Below, one piece after another: positions 8,264 through 16,231 of a stretch of 22,096 bases of DNA. This DNA is from an uncultured Collinsella sp. (GTDB lineage: Bacteria > Actinomycetota > Coriobacteriia > Coriobacteriales > Coriobacteriaceae). Below the pieces are notes generated by a model. That model searched no databases. It saw only the letters and a list, made by a program, of their open reading frames with translations, and was not told where the DNA came from. Numbering within the stretch: the first letter of the stretch is position 1; every line of letters starts with the position of its first letter. The stretch lies in the NCBI GenBank assembly GCA_934655755.1, contig CAKUHA010000018.1, forward strand, positions 1-22,096, written 5' to 3'. The position numbers and the translations under genes were made by a program.

Positions 8264-9286
8264 CTACTCGCCGTCGATATCGGTCGCGACAGCCTCCTCG
8301 ATAGCCTCGACACCGGCAACCGACAGGTCTTCCTTGCCCTGGCAAAACTTCTTATCGACCCAACCGGTCAGGATCGGAGCCATGATCGCCGTGATGATAA
8401 CGGCGGTGGCAATCTGGGCGTACGCGGTGGGCGCAAGCTCGGCATAGCGCGGCGCAACCTCGGCAAGCGCGACCGGCGTGGTCATAGCCGTGCCGGCGAT
8501 AGTGGAGCATGCAACGGCAGCCTTGCCGTTGCCACCGCACAGGCGCTCAAAGGCAAAGGTGATGGGGCCGACGATAAAGAGCGTGATCAGGCCCAGCAGG
8601 ATGCCCGAGATGCCGCCGGTGATGAAACTCGAAAGGCTCATGGACGCACCGAGCTGAAAACCGATGACGGCGATCGCGGGATTGGCGCCGGGGACCAGCA
8701 GGTTCTTGATGAACGGGAACAGGTTGCCCAGGACCATGCCGATAACAAGCGGCAGGATAGAGCCGATGATAGTGCCGACGGGAATGTTGGCGAGACCCGA
8801 GACGCCGAGGATGATCATCGTGACGGCGGGACCGGCCGTAAAGAAAAGGATGCCGACGGCTCCCTGCTCGGACTCGTCGCCGAACTCGCCCATGATGCCC
8901 GTATAGAGCGCCATGTTGCAGAACGTAATGCCGCCGATGATAGACACGGAGCTCAGGCCCAAGAAGTTGTCGTTAAAGAAATAAGCCACGCCCAAGCCGA
9001 GAGCCGCCGCAACGACAAGCTTGGGGATCAGCACGACAATGCCGGTCTTGATAGCGCCCGGCGTGGACTTAAAGCTGATGCCGGCACCCACGAAGAGCAG
9101 GATCGCGGCGACGATGGTGTTGGAGCCACCGCGGCAGGCAGCCGTAAAGAAGCCGCCGATCTCAAAGACCTGCGGGCAGAAGGTGTTGAGCAAAAGGCCG
9201 ACGATCATGGGATAGATCATGATGTCGCCCGGGATACGCGGGACCTTGAATTTCTTTTGCTCGGTGGCGGTTGCTTCCTGTGCCAT
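8264..9286 (-). CDS. KdgT-family 2-keto-3-deoxygluconate permease-like transporter
   Basis: This 340-aa protein has about ten membrane helices. It matches the KdgT family (PF03812) in its N-terminal RIPGDIMIYPMIVGLLLNT segment, in the TAGPAVTMIILG segment and in the helix STIAGTAMTTPVALAE, which parallels the Ser/Ala-rich TPV helix of E. coli KdgT (327 aa). KdgT imports 2-keto-3-deoxygluconate by proton symport, feeding pectin and glycosaminoglycan catabolism. No kdu, kdgK or kdgA genes are adjacent, so the substrate remains a family-level inference. The start at 9286 is set by GGGGG five bases upstream (minus strand); a longer frame to 9316 adds ten residues without a good ribosome site. The N-terminal 15 residues are polar, consistent with a cytoplasmic start. 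Confidence 0.85.
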   Translation of the reverse strand: MAQEATATEQKKFKVPRIPGDIMIYPMIVGLLLNTFCPQVFEIGGFFTAACRGGSNTIVAAILLFVGAGISFKSTPGAIKTGIVVLIPKLVVAAALGLGVAYFFNDNFLGLSSVSIIGGITFCNMALYTGIMGEFGDESEQGAVGILFFTAGPAVTMIILGVSGLANIPVGTIIGSILPLVIGMVLGNLFPFIKNLLVPGANPAIAVIGFQLGASMSLSSFITGGISGILLGLITLFIVGPITFAFERLCGGNGKAAVACSTIAGTAMTTPVALAEVAPRYAELAPTAYAQIATAVIITAIMAPILTGWVDKKFCQGKEDLSVAGVEAIEEAVATDIDGE

Positions 9287-9400
9287 GAAACCCCCATTTC
9301 CGCTGACGGGGAACAAAAGCCCACGTCATGCTTTGCTACGGTAAAGTTTGACCATGGTACCAGAAGAAGCAGACCAGCTCGATGAGAAATTCGATTCGTT

Positions 9401-9429
9401 AGGCCAAGGCGGCAAGCGCGCCTTGGCCT
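9401..9429 (-). terminator. Hairpin at the 3' end of azlD
   Basis: An 11-bp perfect stem (9401-9411 with 9419-9429) with a 7-nt loop overlaps the azlD stop codon. The following minus-strand bases are only weakly T-rich, so it may be a terminator or a 3'-end stabiliser. Confidence 0.5.
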
Positions 9430-9752
9430 TACACGAGACTCAAGGCGATATAGAGCACGATGCCCGAAACGCAGCACCACAACATCGATTTTGTCTTTAT
9501 CGCCACCACCACGACGCCGGCGGCCGCGATCCAAGGAACCACGCCCGGCCACAGCCCCGCATCGAACGCCCCGGGGCTCACCAAGTCGTTGGCAACCAGC
9601 GCGGCAAAGGCAGCGGGAGGAATGTAGCCCAGAGCCTCGGTAACGCGCGGCGACAGGGTCCGCCCGCGCAAGGCGAACGCCGGCGCGATGCGGAAGAACG
9701 CGATGGCAGCCCACGACGACAGCCACAGGACCAAGAACTCGTTAACGGGCAT
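9429..9752 (-). CDS. azlD: AzlD, branched-chain amino acid export subunit
   Basis: This 107-aa protein has three or four hydrophobic helices. It matches the AzlD family (PF05437): a short inner-membrane protein with LGYIPPAAFAALVANDLV in the middle and an Ala/Val-rich penultimate helix ending in a TKSMLWCCVSGIV-type segment. AzlD works with AzlC to export branched-chain amino acids and analogues such as 4-azaleucine. The start at 9752 lies inside the end of azlC (11-nt overlap), so the pair is translationally coupled. The longer frame to 9806 would extend into azlC and is not favoured. A hairpin covers the stop codon. Confidence is high because of the family pattern and the gene pairing. Confidence 0.92.
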   Translation of the reverse strand: MPVNEFLVLWLSSWAAIAFFRIAPAFALRGRTLSPRVTEALGYIPPAAFAALVANDLVSPGAFDAGLWPGVVPWIAAAGVVVVAIKTKSMLWCCVSGIVLYIALSLV

Positions 9753-10434
9753 CGCGGGCACCCCTTCCATCCGTAAGGGCATCGCACGCGAGCGCCACGG
9801 CAACACCGACGAGCACGCTCACCGGCACAGCGACATTCGTCCACCCAAAAAACTTGCATATAGCGACGGACACCGCGCCCGAAACCGCCGCGACAACGTT
9901 GCCGCGCGACAGCCGCTGTGAAAAGAGCAAACAGATAAAGAGCGAGGTGCAGACAAAACCTGCAATAGCGGTGGGAACATCGATGACGGCGCCGACAACG
10001 GCGCCCATCGTGCAGGAGACGCCCCACGTTGCGATGAGGATCACGTTGAGCGCAAAGGACTCGCGCGGGCCCCAGTCATCCCCCTCGACCAACTTGGCAA
10101 GCGAGATGCCGTACGCTTCTTCGGTGAGCGTCGCGGCAACCGCCAGTGTTTGACGCTTCGAGGCACCCGTCAGATGCGGTGCAATCGACGCCGAATAAAG
10201 TGCGAAGCGTGAGGAGATCGCAGCGACGCTCGCGACAATCGATGCCGCCGGTACGCCCGCCAGCCACAGGTTGCAGATCATAAACTGGCCGCTGCCCGTC
10301 ACAAACGTGCTGCTCAGGGCAAAGACCATCCAGGGTTCCATTCCCGTCTGCCCCATGATCATTCCGCACGGCGCGCCTATTGCAACATAGGTAAGCATCA
10401 CCGGCCAGACGGTTCTAACGATTTTGAGCACCAT
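9742..10434 (-). CDS. azlC: AzlC family branched-chain amino acid exporter, large subunit
   Basis: This 230-aa membrane protein has six or seven helices. The N-terminal VMLTYVAIGAPCGMIMGQTG, the GSGQFMICNLWLAG stretch and LTEEAYGISLAKL are typical of AzlC (PF03591). With AzlD it forms an exporter for leucine, isoleucine, valine and related compounds in the cytoplasmic membrane. The start at 10434 is chosen for the GAGGAG just ahead of it and for family length; a frame open to 10503 would add 23 polar residues. A possible minus-strand promoter (TTGTAG near 10517-10522, with GATGAT about 19 nt later) would lie in the 126-nt gap shared with the divergent HD-domain gene. No adjacent Lrp/AsnC regulator gene is present, unlike in Bacillus. 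Confidence 0.92.
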   Translation of the reverse strand: MVLKIVRTVWPVMLTYVAIGAPCGMIMGQTGMEPWMVFALSSTFVTGSGQFMICNLWLAGVPAASIVASVAAISSRFALYSASIAPHLTGASKRQTLAVAATLTEEAYGISLAKLVEGDDWGPRESFALNVILIATWGVSCTMGAVVGAVIDVPTAIAGFVCTSLFICLLFSQRLSRGNVVAAVSGAVSVAICKFFGWTNVAVPVSVLVGVAVALACDALTDGRGARDAR

Positions 10435-10514
10435 ACGCTCCTCATCCTGACAAGGTCTCCGAGCCGCACGTAGCGACACGGCAGAATCATCATCCGGCAG
10501 CAACCGAGTTCACC

Positions 10515-10520
10515 TACAAT
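10515..10520 (+). promoter_or_regulatory. Candidate -10 element for HD-domain gene
   Basis: TACAAT lies 41 nt before the ATG at 10561, followed by AGGAAG as ribosome site (10550-10555). No good -35 hexamer is visible. The position fits a short 5' leader. Confidence 0.45.
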
Positions 10521-10560
10521 TGCCACCGGATCGAAAGACACAACTTTTTAGGAAGTCATT

Positions 10561-11373
10561 ATGACAGCTATCGATCGAGACCGGGCGCGCGTGGCCTTCA
10601 AAAGCTACACCGATGCCTACGACGCCACCAACCCGCGCATCGCACTCAAAATCGAGCACACGTACCACGTGGCCGAGGCATGCGATGCCATAGCGCGCGA
10701 GCAGGGCTGGTCGTCAGAAGATATTGACCTGGCCTGGCTCTGCGGCCTGCTGCACGATATGGGCCGCTTTGAGCAGCTGCGACGCTGGGACACCTTTAAG
10801 GATGCCGAGAGCATGAGCCATGCGGCGCTGGGCGTCGAGGTCCTCTTTGGCGAGAATCCCGCCGACGCGCCTGCCACAACAAGCATCCGCGAGTTTATCG
10901 ACAACCCGGCGGAAGACGAGCTCATCTGCGCGAGCATTGCCTATCACAGCGACTTTCGCCTGCCCACGCAGCTCGACGAGCGCACGCGGCGCTTCTGCGA
11001 TATCGTGCGCGACGGCGACAAGATCGACATTATGCGCACCATCGCCGACAGCGCCGTCGACACCGTCCTCAAAGTGGATGAGGACACGTTTCTTGCCAGC
11101 CACTTCTCGGCACCGGCGCTTGCCGCCTTTGACGGGCATCGCTGCGTCGCGCGCGATGAGCGCGATGAGCCCGCGGACTACCTGGTGGGGCTCATCTGCT
11201 TTATGTTTGAGCTCGTCTATCCGACAAGCCGTGCTCTGGCGCGCGAGCAAGGCGATACCTACCGCCTGCTCGACGCGCCCTTTGGCATTACGCGGCCCTT
11301 TACCGACCCCACCACACAGGCGACCTGGGAGCGTCTAAAGGACGAGATGCGCGATTGGCTGGCGCGTGCCTAG
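10561..11373 (+). CDS. HD-domain metal-dependent phosphohydrolase
   Basis: This 270-aa soluble protein carries an HD fold (PF01966): His33 and His36 in IEHTYHVAEA, the defining His65-Asp66 in CGLLHDMGRF, His87 in ESMSHAALG, and a later IVRDGDKIDIM segment that probably gives the last metal-binding Asp. The family hydrolyses phosphate esters of nucleotides or other small phosphorylated substrates using divalent metal; the substrate here is unknown. The start is well supported by AGGAAG and an upstream TACAAT. The gene runs convergently into etfA, and the two stop codons share the palindrome CTAG at 11370-11373. No terminator lies between them. It has no GYP extension, so c-di-GMP hydrolysis is unlikely. 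Confidence 0.85.
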   Translation: MTAIDRDRARVAFKSYTDAYDATNPRIALKIEHTYHVAEACDAIAREQGWSSEDIDLAWLCGLLHDMGRFEQLRRWDTFKDAESMSHAALGVEVLFGENPADAPATTSIREFIDNPAEDELICASIAYHSDFRLPTQLDERTRRFCDIVRDGDKIDIMRTIADSAVDTVLKVDEDTFLASHFSAPALAAFDGHRCVARDERDEPADYLVGLICFMFELVYPTSRALAREQGDTYRLLDAPFGITRPFTDPTTQATWERLKDEMRDWLARA

Positions 11374-12575
11374 CTCCCTAGCTGGGCCAGCAGCTCCTCG
11401 ACGACCTCGACGGCGTCGCCGACAACCTTGTACTGGGCGGCGCCAAAGATGGGGGCATCCGGGTCCTCGTTGATGGCGATAATGCACTCCGCCCCACCGA
11501 TGCCGGCAAGATGCTGGATGGCACCCGAGACGCCAATGCTCACAAGAAGCTTAGGCGAGACCGATACGCCCGTCTGACCGATCTGATGGCGATACTCCAA
11601 CCAGCCGGCCTCCACCACGGGGCGCGTGCAGCCAAGCTCGGCACCCAGGGCCTCGGCAAGTTTTCGCATCAGCGGAAGATTTTTCTTGGAACCGATACCG
11701 CGGCCCACCACAACCAGGCGCTCGGCATCGGCAATCGAGGCCTGCTGTCCCCACTCCTCGGCGGGAATCGAGATCTCGACACGAGCTTTGACGTCTTCCG
11801 CAAGCGTCACCTGGGTGATCGTGCCGGAACGGCCGTAGTCAAAATCGGGCGCCTTAAAGATGCCGGGACGCACCGTTGCCATCTGGGGACGGTGATTGGG
11901 GCAGATGATGGTGGCCATCAGGTTGCCGCCAAACGCCGGGCGCGTCTGCTGCAACAAACCCGTTTCCGTATCCATCGAAAGCACGGTACAGTCGGCCGTA
12001 AGGCCCGTCTGCAAGCGGACGGCAACGCCAGGCGCCAGCTCGCGACCAAAGGCGGTCGCGCCGTAGAGGATGGCCTCGGGTTTGCGCTCGGCAACCAGAT
12101 CGCAGATCAGACGAGCATAGGCCTCCGCGTCGTTTTGACGCAGGCGCTCGTCGCGACAGGCCAGCACTTCGTCGGCGCCGGCGCAAACCAAATGCTCAAG
12201 CTCCTCGAGTGAACTCTCGGGGCTCACACCGACCAGTGCCACCAAGCGGCAGCCACGGGCATCGGCAAGCTCGCGGCCCTTGCCCATGAGCTCATAGGCC
12301 ACAGGGGCTACGGTATCGTGCTCGTCGGTCTGCACGAATACCCAAATGTCTTGGTATGCGTCGAGATCAGCTGCGCCGGCGGCCTCGTCACGCTCAATCG
12401 AGATGGCGTTAACGGGACAGGCGTCGACGCAGCCGCCGCACAGGACGCAGCTCTCGGTCACACGGGCACAGCGGTTGGGGCGCTCGCCTTCCACCACAAT
12501 GCCGCCCGAGGCGCAGGCGCGAACGCAGCGACCGCAGCCGATGCAGGCTTCGCTATCGATAATCAGTCCGCTCAT
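11370..12575 (-). CDS. etfA: Electron transfer flavoprotein alpha subunit with N-terminal 2x[4Fe-4S] ferredoxin domain
   Basis: This 401-aa protein has two CX2CX2CX3C clusters at the N-terminus (Cys11/14/17/21 and Cys43/46/49/53), each predicted to hold one [4Fe-4S]. They are followed by an EtfA N-terminal fold (about 70-260) and the FAD-binding C-terminal domain with GRGIGS, RHQIGQTG, SIGVSGAIQHLAGIGG and AINEDPDAPIF. The ferredoxin extension is known from LctC of the Acetobacterium woodii lactate dehydrogenase complex and from some CarE/FixB-like proteins; ordinary beta-oxidation EtfA lacks it. It should pass electrons between ferredoxin and the Etf flavins. The ATG abuts the etfB stop directly. 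An extra cysteine, Cys36, sits between the clusters. Confidence 0.93.
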   Translation of the reverse strand: MSGLIIDSEACIGCGRCVRACASGGIVVEGERPNRCARVTESCVLCGGCVDACPVNAISIERDEAAGAADLDAYQDIWVFVQTDEHDTVAPVAYELMGKGRELADARGCRLVALVGVSPESSLEELEHLVCAGADEVLACRDERLRQNDAEAYARLICDLVAERKPEAILYGATAFGRELAPGVAVRLQTGLTADCTVLSMDTETGLLQQTRPAFGGNLMATIICPNHRPQMATVRPGIFKAPDFDYGRSGTITQVTLAEDVKARVEISIPAEEWGQQASIADAERLVVVGRGIGSKKNLPLMRKLAEALGAELGCTRPVVEAGWLEYRHQIGQTGVSVSPKLLVSIGVSGAIQHLAGIGGAECIIAINEDPDAPIFGAAQYKVVGDAVEVVEELLAQLGS

Positions 12576-13391
12576 CTATGCCATCCCCTCGATAATCTTG
12601 GCAAGCTTTGCCGCCTGCTCGGACGCCGTTCCCTCAACGGCCTCACACGTTTGGTCGCGGTCGGGCACAAACGAGCGCACGACCTGCGTCGGCGAGCCGG
12701 CAAGGCCGCAGCGCGCGGGGTCGGCATGAACGTCGACAGCATTAACCACGCGCACGTCCGCATCCTCGGCCGCACGAATGCCGGCGATGCTCGGCATGCG
12801 CAGCTGGCCGATCTCCTTAGCGGTCGTCATCGCGCACGGCATCTCCAGATAAACCGTCTCTTCACCGGCGTCGCATCCGTGGACGAGCGCCAGCGAGCCA
12901 CACGTCGTAAAGCCCGCACTCTGTACGCAGCTCACGTCGGTCACGCAGGGAATCTCAAAGGCGCCGGCAAGCTCGGGGCCAATCTGGGCGGTATCGCCGT
13001 CTACCGCCATCTTGCCGCAAATGAGCAGGTCAAAGTCTTCATCGAGCGCCTCGATACCACATTTGAGCGCATAGGTGGTAGCCAGGGTATCGGCGCCCGC
13101 AAAGGCGCGGTCGGTCAGCAACAGGGCATCGTCGGCGCCGCGGGCGATACAGTCACGCAGCAGCGACTCGGTCGCGGGAATGCCCATCGACACTACCGTC
13201 ACGCGCACATCCATGCCAAAGCCGATAAAGTCGTCCTTCAGCGCCAGGGCGCACTCCAGGGCGCTCGCATCAAAGGGATTGATGACCGCCTGCTTGCCGT
13301 CGCGCACAATCGTATTGGTCTTGGGGTCCATCTTGACCTCGGTGCTTCCCGGCACCGCCTTGACGCACACCACCATATGGAAATCGCTCAT
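12576..13391 (-). CDS. etfB: Electron transfer flavoprotein beta subunit
   Basis: This 271-aa protein has the EtfB core: VVCVKAVPGS at the start, INPFDASALECALALKD, and the segment LLICGKMAVDGDTAQIGPELA, which contacts nucleotide in the family. In electron-bifurcating complexes EtfB holds the beta-FAD at which electrons split and binds NAD(H); its neighbours here suggest this class. A GTG six bases earlier (13397) would overlap the upstream stop in a GTGA arrangement and is an alternative start. ATG at 13391 is preferred because GGGGG lies nine bases ahead. The gene sits between the FAD dehydrogenase and etfA with essentially no gaps, implying stoichiometric co-expression. Confidence 0.93.
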   Translation of the reverse strand: MSDFHMVVCVKAVPGSTEVKMDPKTNTIVRDGKQAVINPFDASALECALALKDDFIGFGMDVRVTVVSMGIPATESLLRDCIARGADDALLLTDRAFAGADTLATTYALKCGIEALDEDFDLLICGKMAVDGDTAQIGPELAGAFEIPCVTDVSCVQSAGFTTCGSLALVHGCDAGEETVYLEMPCAMTTAKEIGQLRMPSIAGIRAAEDADVRVVNAVDVHADPARCGLAGSPTQVVRSFVPDRDQTCEAVEGTASEQAAKLAKIIEGMA

Positions 13392-13393
13392 CT

Positions 13394-14995
13394 TCACGCG
13401 CCCCCTTTCTGGACGAGTTCATCCAAGAGCTTCTCCGAAAACAGGTTTCCGCGGCCCAGCTGTCCGGCAGGATCGAGCTGGAGTTTGAGCTGCGCCGATT
13501 CAACCATGGCCTCGTGGCCGTACATCGTTTCCAAAAAACCCGCCTTGATCTTGCCGACGCCGTGCTCGGCGGAGACGGCGCCGCCCATGGCCGTGACCTC
13601 GGAAGCCCATTGGGCAAAAAGCTCTCCGCCGCGGCGGTAGTCCTGCGCATCGCGCGGAAGAATGTTCACGTGCAGGTGGTTGTTGCCGATATGGCCCCAC
13701 GCGGCGGACTCGAGACCGCTTTGGGCAAGCGTTTTGCGATAGAGGGCGATGACATCGGCCAGGCGCGCATTGGGCACCGACATGTCCGAGCCCAGCTTGG
13801 TGATGGTGGGATCGGTGCGGCGGCGCTCATCGATGAGCATATTGACGCTCTCGGGAACTGCATGGCGGAAGAATCGCTGGCATTCGCGATCGACCTCGGT
13901 GCGCGCGACCCATGTCGCATCGTCACGGCCGCCCGCGAGCTCCAGTACCCATCCCAGGTGGTACAGCTCCTCGGTCGCCTGGGCCTCGTCGTCGCAGTCG
14001 AGTTCCACGTAAACGCAGACCTTGGCGTCTTTGTTGAGCGCGGGGAGCGAGGCAAACGCGGTCGACTGCTCGCGCTGACGGCGCAGGATATCCAGGGCGC
14101 CAGCATCGAAATACTCGATGGCAGCAGCATGGGATAGGACGGGACGCACGGAATCGGTAAAGGACACGGCTTTGTCTTCGTTGTCAAAGAAGCAGCTCAC
14201 GCCCCAAACGACCGCAGGCGCCGCCTGCAGGGCAATCTCGAGCTCGGTGATGACACCGAGTGTGCCGCACGCACCGATAAACAAGTCGATGGCATCCATG
14301 TCGTCCGCGACGAAATAGCCCGAGGCATTTTTGGTCTTGGGCATGATGTAGCCGGGCAGATCGAGATCGAGCGTGCGACCCTGCGCCGTGACGAGCGAAA
14401 GGCGACGACCCTGCGAAAAAACTTCGCCACGCCGAAGCTCGAGCAGGTCACCGTCGGTCAGCGCGACATGAAGGCCCGTGACGTGAGGGCGCATGGGGCC
14501 GTAAGCGTAGCTACGGGCGCCGGAAGCGTTGCATGCCGCCATACCGCCCAGGCAGGCAGATGCCTCGGTGGGATCGGTAGGAAAGAACTGCTCGGGAGCC
14601 GCCTGAAACTCCTCGTAAGCCTTAAGCGAAGCCTGGTCCCAACCTGCGGTCGGAAGCGCCTTCTTGCCCAGCTGTTTACGCAGCTCCGACAACACGACGC
14701 CCGGCTCCACACGAAGCAGAAAGCGGCCCTCGTCATCGCGGCGAAGACCAAGGTAACGATTCATGCGGGAAGTATTGAGGATGTGGCCGCCATGAGGCAC
14801 GGCGCCGGCAGCGAGGCCCGTTCGAGCGCCCTGGACGGTTACCGGAACACGGTCGGCATGGAGCTGCCGCAGGATGGTGCGAACCTCGTCTTCCGATGTT
14901 GGAAACGAGATACTCGAGGCCTCGCCCGACGAGCGAGACTCGTCGCGACCGTATTCCTCGAACTCATCGGTGAAGGGTTTGATGGTTGCAGACAT
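13394..14995 (-). CDS. GlcD-type FAD-linked dehydrogenase, probable lactate dehydrogenase of an Etf complex
   Basis: This 533-aa protein has an FAD-binding type 4 (PCMH) domain at about residues 25-210, with VTVQGARTGLAAGAVPHGG as the flavin pyrophosphate loop. A FAD-oxidase C-terminal domain follows, ending in the metal/substrate motif GHIGNNHLHVNILP and AEHGVGKIKAGFL. The family oxidises 2-hydroxyacids such as D-lactate or glycolate. The directly coupled etfB and ferredoxin-fused etfA match the composition of the A. woodii lctBCD complex, which oxidises lactate with NAD+ while consuming reduced ferredoxin. Gene order differs (dehydrogenase first), and no lactate permease or racemase is adjacent. 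AAAGGGGAG precedes the ATG at 14995. Glycolate or another 2-hydroxyacid is the main alternative substrate. Confidence 0.85.
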   Translation of the reverse strand: MSATIKPFTDEFEEYGRDESRSSGEASSISFPTSEDEVRTILRQLHADRVPVTVQGARTGLAAGAVPHGGHILNTSRMNRYLGLRRDDEGRFLLRVEPGVVLSELRKQLGKKALPTAGWDQASLKAYEEFQAAPEQFFPTDPTEASACLGGMAACNASGARSYAYGPMRPHVTGLHVALTDGDLLELRRGEVFSQGRRLSLVTAQGRTLDLDLPGYIMPKTKNASGYFVADDMDAIDLFIGACGTLGVITELEIALQAAPAVVWGVSCFFDNEDKAVSFTDSVRPVLSHAAAIEYFDAGALDILRRQREQSTAFASLPALNKDAKVCVYVELDCDDEAQATEELYHLGWVLELAGGRDDATWVARTEVDRECQRFFRHAVPESVNMLIDERRRTDPTITKLGSDMSVPNARLADVIALYRKTLAQSGLESAAWGHIGNNHLHVNILPRDAQDYRRGGELFAQWASEVTAMGGAVSAEHGVGKIKAGFLETMYGHEAMVESAQLKLQLDPAGQLGRGNLFSEKLLDELVQKGGA

Positions 14996-15340
14996 GCAGA
15001 ACTCCCCTTTAGCTAACTACAGTGTTTGCAGGGAGATGTTACCGCATCGTTTCGGTGACGTGTTCGAGACCGTCTCCATAATTGAGGATTTTTACGTTCG
15101 TGCAATTCGGCGAGCGGCTGGCAGATCTCGGTAGGCGATGTTTTAGACACATATCGTTTCACCGCCAACAATCGCGAAATTGGCACTCGAAAAATGTTGG
15201 GATAATTTTTACCACCTGTTACCTGCGGCGATGCAATTCCGTCAAGTGTTTGGTCAGCTTTTGGTCAAGTAGCGGCTGATACGGTCGGTCTCGACAGCCA
15301 AAGCCGATGGAAGTTTTGGCCCAAGAGCAGGGAGGTTCCC
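14996..15340. promoter_or_regulatory. 345-bp divergent intergenic region with candidate promoters and tandem 11-bp repeat
   Basis: No gene was found in this gap. On the minus strand TTGCAC (15100-15105) and AATTAT (15078-15083), 16 bp apart, could drive the dehydrogenase/etf operon. On the plus strand TTGGCA (15180-15185) and GATAAT (15201-15206) are 15 bp apart and could drive the surface-protein genes, leaving a leader of about 128 nt. Downstream of the latter, TTTGGTCA occurs twice exactly 11 bp apart (15249-15256 and 15260-15267), an operator-like arrangement. AGGGAGG at 15329-15335 is the ribosome site of the next gene. All promoter calls are by eye. Confidence 0.4.
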
Positions 15341-15637
15341 ATGGCATATTACTGGCCCCAGTACGGCATCGCCATCGAAGTCGACGACGACCCCTATCTC
15401 TTGCCCTTCGACGAAGAGGCATTCCCCGATACGGCGGTCTACCACGTCACCACCGATGTCATCTGCGACCCCGAGTCGTTCTCGGCACTCGCTCACTCCA
15501 TCGCGTACATCCACGACATCAAGCTCCCTCCCGATTTCGATGAGCTTATCTACTCACGCCGTCTGATGCTTCACATGCTCTTTGGGGCAGACCCGTCCAC
15601 ATTTGCGCGCGTCTACAATGCCAAGGATGCCGCATGA
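15341..15637 (+). CDS. Small protein of unknown function (98 aa)
   Basis: I do not recognise this protein with confidence. It is soluble and acidic, with no signal peptide or membrane segment. The start is well set by AGGGAGG five bases ahead. The segment WPQYGIAIEVDDDPY, then TAVYHVTTDVICDPESF, is loosely like the beta-strand core of DUF559/Vsr-type nuclease folds (a strand ending ExD followed by a strand before a helix). The nuclease lysine and histidine are absent and the protein is short, so at most it would be a degraded or non-catalytic relative. Its stop overlaps the next start (ATGA, 15634-15637), so it is translated with the membrane-anchored protein that follows and probably belongs to the same unit. 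Confidence 0.75.
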   Translation: MAYYWPQYGIAIEVDDDPYLLPFDEEAFPDTAVYHVTTDVICDPESFSALAHSIAYIHDIKLPPDFDELIYSRRLMLHMLFGADPSTFARVYNAKDAA

Positions 15638-16143
15638 GTGCGAAGAAGCCACCCCGACCCGCGAGTCCGGGACATCGCAAGAAGCTCATCGTTGCCTGCC
15701 TGGCGATCGTCTGCGCCCTCGTCGCCGTAGGGTTGTATGCCTGGCAATCGCAGCCCCTGCCCGAAGCGGGCACCTCGATCACGACGGCCGAGGGCAAAAC
15801 GCGCCAGGAGATCCAGGACGAGCTCGACGCCATCGTCCGCAACAACATGATGACGATATCCGTCGCACCGGTGGCCCAGCTGCAGGCGGGCGGCAAGCTG
15901 CGCGTCAATGTGCAAAACGTTAAAGACAACAAGTTTCCCCAGCGCTTCCGCGTCATCCAAAACGACAAGACCATTTACGAATCCGGCGTAGTCGAGGCAG
16001 GTAAGACGGTTGAGACCTGCCCCGCCGGAGAGGTTGAGGAGGGCGAGGCATACATAGAGATTCAGGCGCTTGACGCCAAGACCTACGACGACCATGGCAA
16101 CCCCACACGCGTCAAAGTGCGGGTGGAGCAGGCAGAAGGCTAG
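15634..16143 (+). CDS. Single-pass membrane-anchored beta-rich extracytoplasmic protein
   Basis: This 169-aa protein has a basic N-terminus (KKPPRPASPGHRKK), one transmembrane helix (about residues 17-36) and an exported domain of alternating short strands. The domain runs from SVAPVAQLQAGGKLRVNVQN through IYESGVVEAGKTVE to a final RVKVRVEQ strand. This resembles a small Ig-like domain seen in Firmicutes surface loci, where a GxLxIxN strand is followed by DGxxIYxSGxIxPGxxIE; the match is from memory. There is no lipobox and no sorting signal, so it should stay anchored by its helix (type II topology). It overlaps the preceding gene by 4 nt and lies 88 nt before a secreted protein gene, suggesting a role in surface assembly. 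The molecular function is unknown. Confidence 0.8.
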   Translation: MSAKKPPRPASPGHRKKLIVACLAIVCALVAVGLYAWQSQPLPEAGTSITTAEGKTRQEIQDELDAIVRNNMMTISVAPVAQLQAGGKLRVNVQNVKDNKFPQRFRVIQNDKTIYESGVVEAGKTVETCPAGEVEEGEAYIEIQALDAKTYDDHGNPTRVKVRVEQAEG

Positions 16144-16195
16144 CTTTTCGGAACCGTGGCGCTGCACGAGGCTCGCCTAGCATTCGTCCAATCAT

Positions 16196-16211
16196 CGCGG
16201 GGTGGCCCGCG
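16196..16211 (+). other. Intercistronic hairpin before the secreted 206-aa protein gene
   Basis: A 6-bp G/C-only stem (16196-16201 with 16206-16211) has a GTGG loop and ends about ten bases before the AAAGGAAC ribosome site at 16220-16227. There is no T-tract, so it is not an obvious terminator. It may act in mRNA processing, stability or translation control. Confidence 0.5.
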
Positions 16212-16231
16212 GCGAATAGAAAGGAACAACT

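Noticed and set aside
12318..13640. 440-codon plus-strand frame opposite the etf genes
   Set aside because: It spans two clearly identified minus-strand genes, and its residue bias is that of antisense translation.
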